Below are positions 54,076 to 62,678 of a DNA stretch of 64,000 nucleotides, piece after piece. The notes beneath the pieces are model-generated. The model made no database searches, was not told the origin of the DNA, and worked only from the letters and a program-made list of their open reading frames with translations. Both the position numbers and the translations under genes were made by a program. Within the stretch, counting starts at the first letter, position 1; every line of letters begins with the position of its first letter. Source of the DNA: an uncultured Isoptericola sp. (GTDB lineage: Bacteria > Actinomycetota > Actinomycetes > Actinomycetales > Cellulomonadaceae); NCBI GenBank assembly GCA_947497265.1, contig CANMFP010000001.1, positions 1 to 64,000 of the forward strand, in the 5' to 3' direction.

Positions 54076-55188
54076 TCAGGTGGAGACCACGGCGAGCACC
54101 TCGTGCAGCAGGCCCGTGAAGGACCGCACGCGCTGCACCTGCGCGGCGAGGGGGATCTCGGTCGCGACGTCGTCGCGGCGGAGCCCGACGAAGATCGGCA
54201 GGTCGGGGAACCCCTCGTGCACCGCGTGGACGACGTCGATGTCCGGCCGCCGCTGGGTCGTCGCCAGGACCAGGGCGGCGGGGCGCACCATCGTCACCAG
54301 CTCGAGGGAGCGCCGGGTGCTCGCGGGGCCGGTGACGATCCGTGCCGTCTTCCCCTTGGCGGTCAGGGCGGCTGCCAGCGCGTGCGCGGAGAGCGGCACG
54401 GCCTCGTCGGGCGCCGCGAAGATGAGGACGATGTTGCGCATCCGGCTCGGGTGGTTGGCCGGCGGCCCGCCGTTCTGCACCACCGCCTGCTCGAAGGCCT
54501 CGGTGAAGGACCGCAGGGCGTGCAGGGCGGCGGTGGCGAGCACGACCTCCGGCACGGCCCCCGGACCGGCGAGCACGGTCCGCTCGGCGACCCGGCTCCA
54601 GGCCGGCTCGAGGAGGTTCGCCCACCAGACGGCGGGATCGCCCTGGGCGGGGATCCGCAGCAGGTCGTCGCAGCGGCCCTGGTCGTAGGCGAGCGCCGCG
54701 TCGACGACGGCGGACACCTTGCCCGACGCGTTCTGACCCGCGCCGTGGCCCGGCGCGGCGTGCGCGCCCTGCCCCCCGCCGGGGAGCGCGCGCAGGTGCG
54801 CCCGGCCGGGTCGTCCGGCGCTCTCGCCGTCCTCGCGCACGGGGGGCGCCTCCGGTTCGGAGCTGCTCTCCGGGGGCACCGGCGGGCCGGACCTCTGCGC
54901 CTCGTCGAGCTCCTCGACGTCGGCCTCGAGCGCCGCCTGGGCGGCGTCGACGGGCGCGACGCCCTCGAGCGTGAGGCGGCGCATGACGAGCAGCCGGGCG
55001 ACGTCGTCGGGGGTGTACCGCCGGTGCGAGCCGGCCGTGCGGTCGGAGGGGCCGAGCCCGTACCGCCTGTCCCAGGTCCGCAGCGTCGCCGGGGCCACGC
55101 CGAGACGGCGTGCGACGGCTGCGACAGCCAGCCCGGGGCCTGACGGGCGTGACCCGCCCGAGTCCTGGGCCGGTCGCGAGGTGGTCAT
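54076..55188 (-). CDS. MerR-type regulator with cobalamin-binding-like C-terminal domain
   Basis: Residues 20-90 are a MerR helix-turn-helix (VAAVARRLGVAPATLRTWDRR ... HRRYTPDDVARLLVMRRL). A disordered acidic and Gly-rich linker (about 95-155) leads to a helical domain and a Rossmann-like domain (about 245-365) arranged as in CarH/LitR light- or B12-sensing regulators. The DxHxxG cobalamin motif is absent, so it probably does not bind B12. It is divergent from whiB with several dyads between. A relaxed -10, CAGAAT, lies six bases before ATG 55188. Confidence 0.75.
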   Translation of the reverse strand: MTTSRPAQDSGGSRPSGPGLAVAAVARRLGVAPATLRTWDRRYGLGPSDRTAGSHRRYTPDDVARLLVMRRLTLEGVAPVDAAQAALEADVEELDEAQRSGPPVPPESSSEPEAPPVREDGESAGRPGRAHLRALPGGGQGAHAAPGHGAGQNASGKVSAVVDAALAYDQGRCDDLLRIPAQGDPAVWWANLLEPAWSRVAERTVLAGPGAVPEVVLATAALHALRSFTEAFEQAVVQNGGPPANHPSRMRNIVLIFAAPDEAVPLSAHALAAALTAKGKTARIVTGPASTRRSLELVTMVRPAALVLATTQRRPDIDVVHAVHEGFPDLPIFVGLRRDDVATEIPLAAQVQRVRSFTGLLHEVLAVVST

Positions 55189-55265
55189 GCCTCGATTCTG
55201 CCAGTGCTGCGCGTGACCGCCACTGCGGCCTGCGGCGCGTCACGATCCCGGCGAGGATCCCCGAC

Positions 55266-55292
55266 CGAAACGAGTCACTCGTTTCGCGAAAC
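55266..55292. promoter_or_regulatory. overlapping CGAAAC/GTTTCG dyads between merR-like gene and whiB
   Basis: CGAAACGAGT (55266-55275) and ACTCGTTTCG (55277-55286) form a perfect 10-bp inverted repeat around one base. The right arm overlaps a second perfect palindrome, GTTTCGCGAAAC (55281-55292). The element lies about 80 bp from one start and 100 bp from the other and is a strong operator candidate for the MerR-like protein. Confidence 0.65.
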
Positions 55293-55336
55293 CGGTTCAC
55301 GACCTGGTCAGCCCCACATCGAACACCCAGCGTGCC

Positions 55337-55375
55337 CAACTTGCTCCAGCCCCTTGAACAACTTCTGCACAACTT
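55337..55375 (+). promoter_or_regulatory. three CAACTT direct repeats phased 22 and 11 bp
   Basis: CAACTT occurs at 55337-55342, 55359-55364 and 55370-55375, offsets of two and one helical turns on the same face. The last copy ends one base before the whiB -10. GAACAAC (55356-55362) and GTTGTTC (55380-55386) add a wider inverted repeat. An activator site array is likely. Confidence 0.55.
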
Positions 55376-55376
55376 G

Positions 55377-55382
55377 TAGGTT
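55377..55382 (+). promoter_or_regulatory. -10 hexamer TAGGTT of whiB
   Basis: It lies seven bases before ATG 55390 and implies a leaderless whiB mRNA. Confidence 0.55.
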
Positions 55383-55389
55383 GTTCGCC

Positions 55390-55680
55390 ATGACGGAGAT
55401 CTCGAGACTGCCTGGGCCAGTCATGGAGTTGTGGGAGTGGCAGTACCAGGGCGCGTGCCGCGACGCGGACGACACCCTGTTCTTCCACCCCGAAGGTGAG
55501 CGCGGGTCGACCCGGCGGCGACGTGCGGAGGCCGCGAAGGCCATCTGCCACTCGTGCCCGGTGATGATGCAGTGCCGCGAGCAGTCGCTGCGGGTCCGCG
55601 AGCCGTACGGCGTCTGGGGCGGGCTCAGCGAGGACGAGCGCACCGCCGCGCTGGCCGGCCGCGACCGCAAGGCCGGCTGA
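55390..55680 (+). CDS. WhiB-family iron-sulfur regulator, WhiB3/WhiD type
   Basis: This 96-residue protein has four conserved cysteines, Cys23, Cys53, Cys56 and Cys62 (GACRD ... CHSCPVMMQC), that hold a redox-sensitive [4Fe-4S] cluster, then GVWGG (74-78) and a basic tail. The FFHPEGERG segment and the EPYGVWGGLSE context match the WhiB3/WhiD branch, linked to redox homeostasis and, in Streptomyces, late sporulation. WhiB proteins act through the sigma factor region 4. ATG 55390 is fixed by TAGGTT. Confidence 0.93.
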   Translation: MTEISRLPGPVMELWEWQYQGACRDADDTLFFHPEGERGSTRRRRAEAAKAICHSCPVMMQCREQSLRVREPYGVWGGLSEDERTAALAGRDRKAG

Positions 55681-55700
55681 GACTCCCCCCACGTACACGA

Positions 55701-55734
55701 CGAGGCCCCGCATCACGGATGATGCGGGGCCTCG
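55701..55734. terminator. bidirectional terminator between whiB and groES
   Basis: A perfect 15-bp stem starting CGAGGCCCCGCATCA (55701-55715) closes over a CGGA tetraloop. It lies between the convergent whiB and groES genes. Confidence 0.85.
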
Positions 55735-55758
55735 TACGTCAGCGTCGAGAGCTGGGGA

Positions 55759-56055
55759 TCAGCTCACGACGACGGCGAGGATGTCGCGCGCGGAGAGCAC
55801 CAGGTACTCCTCGCCCGCGTACTTGACCTCGGTGCCGCCGTACTTGCTGTAGATGACCTTGTCGCCGACCTTCACGTCGACCGGGACGCGGTTGCCCTGG
55901 TCGTCGAAACGGCCGTCGCCGACCGCCAGGACCTCGCCCTCCTGGGGCTTCTCCTTGGCGGTGTCCGGGATGACCAGGCCGGAAGCGGTCGTGGTCTCGG
56001 CCTCGACGGCCTTGACGACGATCCGGTCCTCGAGCGGCTTGATGGGGACCGACAC
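55759..56055 (-). CDS. groES: co-chaperonin GroES
   Basis: GroES caps the GroEL folding chamber. The 98-residue protein is typical: [19 protein letters not shown], the mobile loop [17 protein letters not shown] and [21 protein letters not shown] 56055 has the strongest ribosome-binding site of the window, AAGGAGGT. No groEL follows; the next gene is the convergent whiB after a terminator. A CIRCE operator lies upstream, so HrcA should repress it outside heat shock. Confidence 0.97.
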   Translation of the reverse strand: MSVPIKPLEDRIVVKAVEAETTTASGLVIPDTAKEKPQEGEVLAVGDGRFDDQGNRVPVDVKVGDKVIYSKYGGTEVKYAGEEYLVLSARDILAVVVS

Positions 56056-56165
56056 GTCGGACCTCCTTGTTCGCGATGACTAGCTGGACTGGGACGCACC
56101 CTGTCGCTGGCCGTCGTCGCGGGTGCCGGCACAGCGTGAGCGCTGGGACCAAATCTAGGCAGCCG

Positions 56166-56192
56166 TTAGCACTCTGACAAGTCGAGTGCCAA
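56166..56192. promoter_or_regulatory. CIRCE operator (HrcA site)
   Basis: TTAGCACTC (56166-56174), nine bases, GAGTGCCAA (56184-56192). This matches the CIRCE consensus TTAGCACTC-N9-GAGTGCTAA at all but one position. It lies 111 bp upstream of groES. Confidence 0.92.
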
Positions 56193-56237
56193 GATTCCTC
56201 CCACGGCGCACCGGCGCACCGCCGCCCCCGCTCCTGA

Positions 56238-56243
56238 GACGAT
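56238..56243 (+). promoter_or_regulatory. relaxed -10 hexamer GACGAT
   Basis: It lies six bases before ATG 56250 with no ribosome-binding site; the first base departs from TANNNT. Confidence 0.3.
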
Positions 56244-56249
56244 GACCCC

Positions 56250-57521
56250 ATGGACGCGGCCTCCCTCACCAAGCTGCTCAGCCCCGAGGGCTGGGCGCTG
56301 CTCAACGCCCTGCCACCGTACGACGAGCACCAGGCGATGGTGCTGGCCACCCGGCTGCGCTCCGAGGGTGTCGACCCCGACCTCGCCGCTGCGGCCCTCA
56401 CCCAGTCGCGGCTCCGCGCCCGCGCCCGCGGCAAGCTCGGGTCCTTCGCGGACGGCATGCTCCTCACCTCCGCCGGCCTCGAGCAGGCCACCCGCCTCCT
56501 CGTCGCTGCGCAGCACGCCCGCCGCTACCTCGCCGCGGGTGTCACCAAGGTCGCCGACCTCACCTGCGGCATCGGCGCGGACGCCCTCGCCTTCGCCGGC
56601 GTGGGCCTCGACGTCCTGGCCACCGACGTGGACGAGGTCACCGCCGCCCTGGCCACGGTCAACCTGCGCGCCTTCCCCGAGGCGACGGTCCGGCACGCCG
56701 ACGGGCTCGGTCTCGACCTCGCCGGCGAGGGTGTCGACGGCGTGTACGCCGACCCCGCCCGCCGCACCCGGGGCGGGCGGCGCATCTTCGACCCCGCCGC
56801 CTACGCACCGCCGCTCGATGCCGTGTGGGCCCTGCGCGCCCAGGTGCCGGCGCTCGGCATCAAGGTCGGCCCCGGCATCCCGCACCACGGCCTCCCGGAC
56901 GACGCCGAGACCCAGTGGGTCTCCGTCGACGGCGACGTCGTCGAGGCCGGGCTCTGGTTCGGCCCCCTCGCACCCGACGGTCCCGGCCGCTCGGCGCACG
57001 TCCTGCGCACCGGCGTCGCACCGGCGGACGACGGCGCACCCGACGGGGCCGACGGTTCCGGCACGGTGACACGCACCCTGCGGACGGGACCGCAGGACGC
57101 CGACCTGGTGCCCGACGTCGGGGCGGTCGGCGCCTACCTGTACGAGCCGGACGGCGCCGTCGTGCGGGCCGGCCTGGTGGCGCACGCGGCCGCCGAGCTC
57201 GGCGGCCGGCTCGTCGACCGGACCATCGCCTACGTCACCACCGATGCCCTCGCCCTCGCGCCGCCGTCGGGCACCGCTCCCCTCGCCACCGGCTACCGGG
57301 TGCTGGACGTCATGCCGTTCAACCTCAAGAAGCTCAAGGCGTACCTGCGCGAGCGCGGCGTCGGGCGGCTGACCGTCAAGAAGCGCGGCACCGCCGTCAC
57401 CCCCGAGCAGCTCCGCTCGCAGCTCGCACTCAAGGGTGACGCGGCCGCCACCCTCGTCCTGACGCGCGTGGCCGGGCGCCAGCACGTGCTCGTCGTCGAG
57501 CCGCTCGCCACCGGTTGGTAG
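56250..57521 (+). CDS. class I SAM-dependent methyltransferase with THUMP-like domain
   Basis: The 423-residue protein has an N-terminal helical part (LLSPEGWALLNALPPYDEHQ), a Rossmann methyltransferase core (VADLTCGIGADALAFAG, about residues 106-122; YADPARRTRGGRR) and a C-terminal THUMP-like region (VMPFNLKKLKAYLRERGVG; LTVKKRGTAVTPEQLRSQL). Nucleic acid, probably RNA, is the likely substrate; no specific target is known to me. It is divergent from groES. Confidence 0.82.
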   Translation: MDAASLTKLLSPEGWALLNALPPYDEHQAMVLATRLRSEGVDPDLAAAALTQSRLRARARGKLGSFADGMLLTSAGLEQATRLLVAAQHARRYLAAGVTKVADLTCGIGADALAFAGVGLDVLATDVDEVTAALATVNLRAFPEATVRHADGLGLDLAGEGVDGVYADPARRTRGGRRIFDPAAYAPPLDAVWALRAQVPALGIKVGPGIPHHGLPDDAETQWVSVDGDVVEAGLWFGPLAPDGPGRSAHVLRTGVAPADDGAPDGADGSGTVTRTLRTGPQDADLVPDVGAVGAYLYEPDGAVVRAGLVAHAAAELGGRLVDRTIAYVTTDALALAPPSGTAPLATGYRVLDVMPFNLKKLKAYLRERGVGRLTVKKRGTAVTPEQLRSQLALKGDAAATLVLTRVAGRQHVLVVEPLATGW

Positions 57522-57561
57522 GACCCCGGCAGCCACCCCCGTGGCATGGAAGCATGGCCCC

Positions 57562-58710
57562 ATGTCGCTGGACTTCGCGCCGTCCCGCCGCTCGAGCGTC
57601 GGCCTCGAGTGGGAGCTGGCGCTCGTCGACGCCGACTCCGGCAACCTGCGCCAGGTCGCGCCCGCCGTGATGGCGGCGCTCGGCCCCGACGAGCGGGCAC
57701 GCTTCGTCAAGCCGGAGTTCCTGCGCAACACCCTCGAGGTCGTCTCGGACGTGTGCGACACGGTCGGGGCCGCCATCGTCGACCTGGAAGCCGGGATCGC
57801 CGCGATCCGGGACGTCGTCGAACCGATGCGGGTCGAGATCATGGGCGCCGGCACCCACCCGTTCGCGCACTGGTCGCAGCAGCAGGTCACCGACAAGCAG
57901 CGGTACGCCACCGTCGTCGACCGCACCCAGGTGTGGGGACGCCAGCAGGTCGTCTACGGCGTGCACGTGCACGTCGGGATCGAGGACCGCGCCAAGGTCC
58001 TGCCGATCGTGCGGTCACTGATGGTCTACGTCGCCCACCTGCAGGCGCTGTCGGCCTCGTCGCCCTACTGGGGCGCCGACGACACCGGGTACGCCTCCAT
58101 GCGCGCGCTGATCTTCCAACAGCTGCCCACCGCCGGCCTGCCGTACCAGTTTTCCGAGTGGAGCCAGCTCGAGCAGTACGTGGACGACATGCTCAAGACC
58201 GGGGTCATCGACGACTTCACCGAGGTCCGCTGGGACGTGCGGCCCGCGCCCCACTTCGGCACCGTCGAGGTGCGGGTGTGCGACGGCACCTCCAACGTGC
58301 TCGAGCTGGCGGCGCTCGGGGCGCTCGTGCACTGCCTCGTCGAGCACTTCTCCACGCTGCTCGACGAGGGCCGGTCGCTGCCCGTCATGCCCCCCTGGTT
58401 CGTCCACGAGAACAAGTGGCGTGCCGCGCGGTACGGCATGGACGCGATCATCATCCTGGACGCCGACGGCAACGAAGAGCTGATCACCGACGCCCTGCCG
58501 CGGCTGCTCGACGAGCTCGCACCGGTCGCCGCGCGGCTCGGCTGCTCCGCCGAGCTGGACGGCATCCACGAGATCCTGCGGGCGGGCGCCTCCTACCAGC
58601 GCCAGCGCGCCGTCGCCGCCGCGCACGGCGGCGGGCAGGCCGGGCTCGAGGCCGTGGTGCGGTCGCTGGTCGGCGAGCTGCGGGCGGGGCGACCGCTGCC
58701 CCTCGGCTGA
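57562..58710 (+). CDS. GCS2-type carboxylate-amine ligase (YbdK family)
   Basis: The 382-residue protein belongs to the glutamate-cysteine ligase family 2: SVGLEWELALVD at the N-terminus, VYGVHVHVGIED, EVRWDVRPAPHFGTVEVRVCD and NKWRAARYGMDA. These ATP-dependent enzymes join glutamate to an amine; YbdK shows weak gamma-glutamylcysteine activity, and the true substrate in mycothiol-making actinobacteria is open. ATG 57562 has a relaxed -10 (AAGCAT) six bases upstream, 40 bp after the methyltransferase gene. Confidence 0.88.
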   Translation: MSLDFAPSRRSSVGLEWELALVDADSGNLRQVAPAVMAALGPDERARFVKPEFLRNTLEVVSDVCDTVGAAIVDLEAGIAAIRDVVEPMRVEIMGAGTHPFAHWSQQQVTDKQRYATVVDRTQVWGRQQVVYGVHVHVGIEDRAKVLPIVRSLMVYVAHLQALSASSPYWGADDTGYASMRALIFQQLPTAGLPYQFSEWSQLEQYVDDMLKTGVIDDFTEVRWDVRPAPHFGTVEVRVCDGTSNVLELAALGALVHCLVEHFSTLLDEGRSLPVMPPWFVHENKWRAARYGMDAIIILDADGNEELITDALPRLLDELAPVAARLGCSAELDGIHEILRAGASYQRQRAVAAAHGGGQAGLEAVVRSLVGELRAGRPLPLG

Positions 58711-58775
58711 CGGCCGCCTGGGCGCTTGGAAATGCGCCGTCAGCAGATTCGGCCCCTTCATCGTGCGTGGATCCG

Positions 58776-58781
58776 TAGGGT
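58776..58781 (+). promoter_or_regulatory. -10 hexamer TAGGGT
   Basis: It lies seven bases before ATG 58789 and fixes the hydrolase start. Confidence 0.5.
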
Positions 58782-58788
58782 CACTGAG

Positions 58789-59529
58789 ATGAAGAGCTCA
58801 GGTGTTCCGGTGGAGCTGGTATTCGTTCATGGCGCTCTGGTCCGCGACGGGGAATGGTGGTGGCGGCGAGCAGCGGACCTGCTCCGGGAACGTACTGGGA
58901 TCCAGAGCCGAGCCCTCGCGCTGCCGTCGTGCGCAGAGACCGCACCCGAGCAGGTCGCGGGCGGCCTCGTCGCCGACGCGGCGGCGCTGCGCCGTGAGCT
59001 CGACGACATGGACTCCGCGATCGTCGTCGGTCACTCCTACGGGGGCACCGTCATCGCCGAAGCCGGCCGGCACCCCGCGGTCTCGCACCTGCTCTACGTC
59101 TCGTCCTACCTGCCCGAGGTCGGGCAGTCGCAGGCCGCCATCATGAGCGGTGAGGACGACCCGGTGTCGATCGGCGACAACGGTGACGGCACGCTGAGCG
59201 TCTCCGGCTACGACGCTCCCTCGTTCGGAGCCCGGTTCCTGCAGGACGCGGACGACGCGACCCAGCGTCAGGCGTGGGAGCGGGTGGCCCCGCAGGCGGC
59301 CGGCGCGTTCGTGACGCCAACCAGTGCTGCCGGCTGGCGCGGAGTCGACTCGACGTACATCGTCTGCGGGAACGATCGCAGCACCTCGGTCGAGCTGCAA
59401 CGCATCCACGCGGGTCGAGCGACGCGCTCCGTCGAGCTGCCGACCGGGCACCACCCGTTCGTCTCCCACCCCGACCTGGTGGTCGATCAGGTGCAGGCCT
59501 TGCTGGAGCAGGCACCCCACCCCTCGTGA
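58789..59529 (+). CDS. alpha/beta hydrolase
   Basis: The 246-residue protein has the oxyanion segment LVFVHGALVRDGEWWWR, the nucleophile elbow GHSYGG (81-86, Ser83) and a C-terminal catalytic His in PTGHHPFVSHP. It resembles small soluble esterases of the hydroxynitrile lyase-like group; the substrate is unknown. Start ATG 58789 is chosen on the leaderless promoter. G+C appears a little lower than in the flanking genes. Confidence 0.85.
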   Translation: MKSSGVPVELVFVHGALVRDGEWWWRRAADLLRERTGIQSRALALPSCAETAPEQVAGGLVADAAALRRELDDMDSAIVVGHSYGGTVIAEAGRHPAVSHLLYVSSYLPEVGQSQAAIMSGEDDPVSIGDNGDGTLSVSGYDAPSFGARFLQDADDATQRQAWERVAPQAAGAFVTPTSAAGWRGVDSTYIVCGNDRSTSVELQRIHAGRATRSVELPTGHHPFVSHPDLVVDQVQALLEQAPHPS

Positions 59530-59566
59530 AAGCCCGTGACCTGCGCGGGCGCATCACCACCCGGCG

Positions 59567-60262
59567 TCAGAGCCTCTGCTCGTGCCGGACGGGCCGCAGC
59601 CGCGCGGGCGCCGTCGTCGCCTCCGGGTACTCGCAGGTGAACGTCCCGTCGTAGCCGAAGAGGAACCCGAACAACCGGTTGCGGACCTCGAGGTCGATGC
59701 GGAAGACGCCGGCATCGTCGTCGTAGCTCTCGCGCAGCGTCGCCCGGCCGGAGAAGAGCATCGGGAAGCGGAAGCTGAGCGGACCCTCGTAGAAGCGCTG
59801 CGCGCCGGAGCGCAGGAGCAGCGACCCGTCCGGCTCGACCCGCAGGTCCAGGTCGACGGCGAGGTGCTGGTGCGTGCCGAGGTAGTCCACGATGACGCCC
59901 CGGCCGGGGTCCAGGACCATCGTCGCGTCGAAGCGGCTCGGGCGCCGCTTGCCCGGGACCCAGTACTCCCGGACGAACGTGACGGTCTCGCGCCCGTGGG
60001 GGTCGCGGTAGGGGTAGTTCTCGACGGTGAAGGGCACCTCGTCGCCGACGTCCGCGACGAGGATGTTGCGCAGGCGGCCGATCTGCAGGAACGGCACCGT
60101 CCACCACGGACCGCGACGGATCCGGCGCATCACGCCCCGGCCCACGCAGGCGTACCCGCCGTCGGTCGACACCCCGAAGCGACGCCGGAGTTGGGGGTGC
60201 AGCCGGTCGAACTCCGTGCCCAGCGCGCGGCGGAAGATGCTCTCGGACGGCGTCTCGGTCAC
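59567..60262 (-). CDS. DUF4166 domain protein
   Basis: The 231-residue protein matches DUF4166, a beta-rich domain often attached to saccharopine-dehydrogenase-like proteins: IFRRALGTEFDRLHPQLRRR, TVENYPYRDPHGRETVTF and LRSGAQRFYEGPLSFRFPM. The function is unknown; the barrel-like pattern suggests lipid or hydrophobic ligand binding. GTG 60262 overlaps the upstream SRPBCC gene stop by four bases. Confidence 0.8.
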   Translation of the reverse strand: MTETPSESIFRRALGTEFDRLHPQLRRRFGVSTDGGYACVGRGVMRRIRRGPWWTVPFLQIGRLRNILVADVGDEVPFTVENYPYRDPHGRETVTFVREYWVPGKRRPSRFDATMVLDPGRGVIVDYLGTHQHLAVDLDLRVEPDGSLLLRSGAQRFYEGPLSFRFPMLFSGRATLRESYDDDAGVFRIDLEVRNRLFGFLFGYDGTFTCEYPEATTAPARLRPVRHEQRL

Positions 60263-60858
60263 GGTGCCTCCAGGGTGTCGAGCGCGGCCGGGGCGTCGTG
60301 CATCGGGTCGCGGCCCGGGCGCCGGGTGACGCAGCGGGACGCCCGGGGCCGGTCCCGCCGCCAGAACGCCAGGACGGAGACGAGGGGCCACCGCTCGGGC
60401 GGCGTGCCCGTCTCGGCCCAGATCCGCAGGCGGTCGAAGCTCCACGCCGTCATCCACAGCACGACGGGGCGCAGCACCCGGTCCGCGGCGCGGCCGAAGC
60501 CCGGCGTGTAGTCGTAGCCGGTGACGAACCGGGTACCGCCGTCGACCGGGACGTACCGCCAGTAGCCGCGCCCGTCCCGCAGCGGCGAGGTGCGGTCGTC
60601 GGTGTCGAAGCGCAGCGCGGACGTGCAGGTGCCGTCCGGGCCTTGGCGTTCGCCCAGGGAGGTGCCGGTGCCGCGGATCGTGTGCGGGCCGACCGCCCGC
60701 TCGTAGCGGAACCGCGTGCCGCCGCCGGGCAGTTCGCCGACGGGGACGATCCGGCTGAACCGCAGGTCCCAGCGCACGTGCTGCTCCGGGTCCTGGGTCA
60801 GCTCCCAGAGCCGGTCCGTCGTCGTGCGGACGACGGTCTCCACGTACAGCGCGCGCAC
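60259..60858 (-). CDS. SRPBCC (START-like) ligand-binding protein
   Basis: The 199-residue protein begins VETVVRTTTDRLWELTQDPE and continues HVRWDLRFSRI, the pattern of a polyketide-cyclase/START-like barrel with a hydrophobic pocket, followed by a basic helical tail. No enzyme residue stands out. It starts four bases after the tsaD stop and is coupled to the DUF4166 gene, so the two probably work together on one hydrophobic compound or at the membrane. Confidence 0.78.
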   Translation of the reverse strand: MRALYVETVVRTTTDRLWELTQDPEQHVRWDLRFSRIVPVGELPGGGTRFRYERAVGPHTIRGTGTSLGERQGPDGTCTSALRFDTDDRTSPLRDGRGYWRYVPVDGGTRFVTGYDYTPGFGRAADRVLRPVVLWMTAWSFDRLRIWAETGTPPERWPLVSVLAFWRRDRPRASRCVTRRPGRDPMHDAPAALDTLEAP

Positions 60859-60862
60859 GCGC

Positions 60863-61921
60863 TCAGACCGTGATGGCGGTCAGCGGCATGGACGAGTCGA
60901 CGCCGATGTCGAGGTCCGACGGCGCCACCCCGGCCCGCACGACGGCGGAGCCCAGCGCCGCGATCATCGCCCCGTTGTCGGTGCAGTAGCGGATCGGCGG
61001 GATGCGCAGGTCGATCCCGGCGGCCGCACACCGCTCCGCCGCCATCTCGCGCAGCTGGCTGTTCGCGGAGAAACCGCCGCCGATCACCAGGGTGTCCACG
61101 TCGTGCGCACGGCAGGCCGCGATCGTCTTGGCGGTGAGCACGTCGACGACGGCCGCCGCGAAGGAGGCCGCGACGTCGGCCACCGGCACCTCGCGCCCCT
61201 CGTCCTGGCAGGTCTCGACCCACCGGGCCACCGCCGTCTTGAGCCCGGAGAAGCTGAAGTCGTAGGCGTGCTTCGCCTGGTCCTTGCGCGCGGTGAGCCC
61301 GCGCGGGAACCGGATCGCCTCGGGGTCGCCCTCGCGGGCGAGCCGGTCGATGTGCGGGCCGCCCGGGTAGGGCAGGCCGAGCAAGCGGCCGACCTTGTCG
61401 AAGGCCTCCCCGGCCGCGTCGTCGAGCGTGGAACCGAGCTCGGTGACGTCGGTGGCGATGTCGTCGACGAGGAGCAGCGAGCTGTGGCCGCCGGAGACGA
61501 CCAGGGCCATCGAGCGCCCGGCGAACGGGCCGTCGACGAGCTGGTTGACCGCGGCGTGGCCGATGACGTGGTTGACGCCGTACAACGGCTTGGCGAGTCC
61601 GATGGACAGCGCCTTCGCGGCGCTCGCGCCGATGGTCAGCGGGCCGACCAGGCCGGGGCCGGCGGTCACGGCGACGGCGTCGATCTCCGACAGGTCGACG
61701 TCGGCCTCGGCGAGCGCGCGGCGGATCGTCGGGACCATCGCCTCGAGGTGGGCGCGGCTGGCGACCTCCGGGATGATGCCGCCGTAGCGGGCATGTTCGT
61801 CCATCGAGCTGGCGACGGCGTCGAACAGCAGCGTGTCCCCGCGCACCAGCGCGACCCCCGTCTCGTCGCAGGAGGTCTCGATCCCGAGCACCAAGGGATC
61901 GCCACCGGTCTGGTCAGTCAT
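60863..61921 (-). CDS. tsaD: tRNA N6-adenosine threonylcarbamoyltransferase
   Basis: TsaD transfers the threonylcarbamoyl group to A37 of ANN-decoding tRNAs (t6A). The 352-residue ASKHA-fold protein has [16 protein letters not shown], the metal-binding [10 protein letters not shown] (His118, His122), [12 protein letters not shown] and [17 protein letters not shown] 61921 gives the usual short N-terminus; ATG 61930 adds three residues. The partner rimI is 1.7 kb away, separated by two other genes, which is unusual. Confidence 0.96.
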   Translation of the reverse strand: MTDQTGGDPLVLGIETSCDETGVALVRGDTLLFDAVASSMDEHARYGGIIPEVASRAHLEAMVPTIRRALAEADVDLSEIDAVAVTAGPGLVGPLTIGASAAKALSIGLAKPLYGVNHVIGHAAVNQLVDGPFAGRSMALVVSGGHSSLLLVDDIATDVTELGSTLDDAAGEAFDKVGRLLGLPYPGGPHIDRLAREGDPEAIRFPRGLTARKDQAKHAYDFSFSGLKTAVARWVETCQDEGREVPVADVAASFAAAVVDVLTAKTIAACRAHDVDTLVIGGGFSANSQLREMAAERCAAAGIDLRIPPIRYCTDNGAMIAALGSAVVRAGVAPSDLDIGVDSSMPLTAITV

Positions 61922-62045
61922 GGCACCCATGATCGCATCGCGCGCGGGGCGGGCTCGGCGGGCTCGGGCCGGTCGGTCCAGCGACGTGTCGGACGTCACC
62001 GCCGTTCCAGGAATCATGCGAACGCATGGAAATGTTGGGCCGGGC

Positions 62046-62666
62046 ATGACCGACACCGTTCTGGAGACCGCGCCGCTCGCCATCGACGAGGCCGCGGCAG
62101 ACCTGCTCTTCCGCGACGCCCGCACCACCTCGCAGTGGACCGACGCCGAGGTGCCCGACGCTCGGCTCGAGGCGGCCTGGGATCTCGCCAAGCTGGGCCC
62201 GACGGCGATGAACTCCCTGCCGCTGCGCCTGCTGGTGGTCCGCTCCGGTGAGGCCAAGCAGCGTCTGGTCACGCACATGGCCGACGGCAACAAGGCGAAG
62301 GTCGACGCGGCGCCCGTGTCCCTCGTCCTGGCCTCCGACCCCGCGTTCCACGAGCACCTCGACGAGCTCTTCCCCGTGTACCCCGGCATCCGCGAGCAGC
62401 TCGCGCCCGCCGTCGATGCCCGTGAGCAGATGGCCCGCACCAACGCCCTGATCCAGGCGGGCTACCTCATCGTCGCGCTGCGTTCCGTGGGCCTCGCGGC
62501 CGGCCCGATGAACGGCATGGACTTCGCCGGTGTCGACGCCGAGTTCTTCGCCGACTCCGGCTGGAAGTCGTTCATGGTGGTCAACGTCGGTGTGGCCGAC
62601 GGCGAGGGGTCGCCGTACCCGCGGAACCCGCGCCTCGCCTTCGAGCAGGTCGCCGAGATCCTCTGA
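62046..62666 (+). CDS. malonic semialdehyde reductase-like nitroreductase (RutE/HadB family)
   Basis: The 206-residue protein matches the FMN-dependent RutE-like group: [55 protein letters not shown] and [13 protein letters not shown]. Members reduce malonic semialdehyde, quinones or nitro compounds. I see no clear ribosome-binding site and no TANNNT box, so the promoter is unassigned. The gene ends just before a 22-bp palindrome. Confidence 0.88.
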   Translation: MTDTVLETAPLAIDEAAADLLFRDARTTSQWTDAEVPDARLEAAWDLAKLGPTAMNSLPLRLLVVRSGEAKQRLVTHMADGNKAKVDAAPVSLVLASDPAFHEHLDELFPVYPGIREQLAPAVDAREQMARTNALIQAGYLIVALRSVGLAAGPMNGMDFAGVDAEFFADSGWKSFMVVNVGVADGEGSPYPRNPRLAFEQVAEIL

Positions 62667-62678
62667 CCCACCTCCCGT

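Noticed and set aside
54076-55188. Cobalamin-dependent CarH/LitR photoreceptor
   Set aside because: The domain order is similar, but the DxHxxG cobalamin-binding motif is not present in the C-terminal domain.
55266-55292. LexA (SOS) box
   Set aside because: The dyad has CGAAAC/GTTTCG arms, not the CGAAC-N4-GTTCG type core of actinobacterial SOS boxes.
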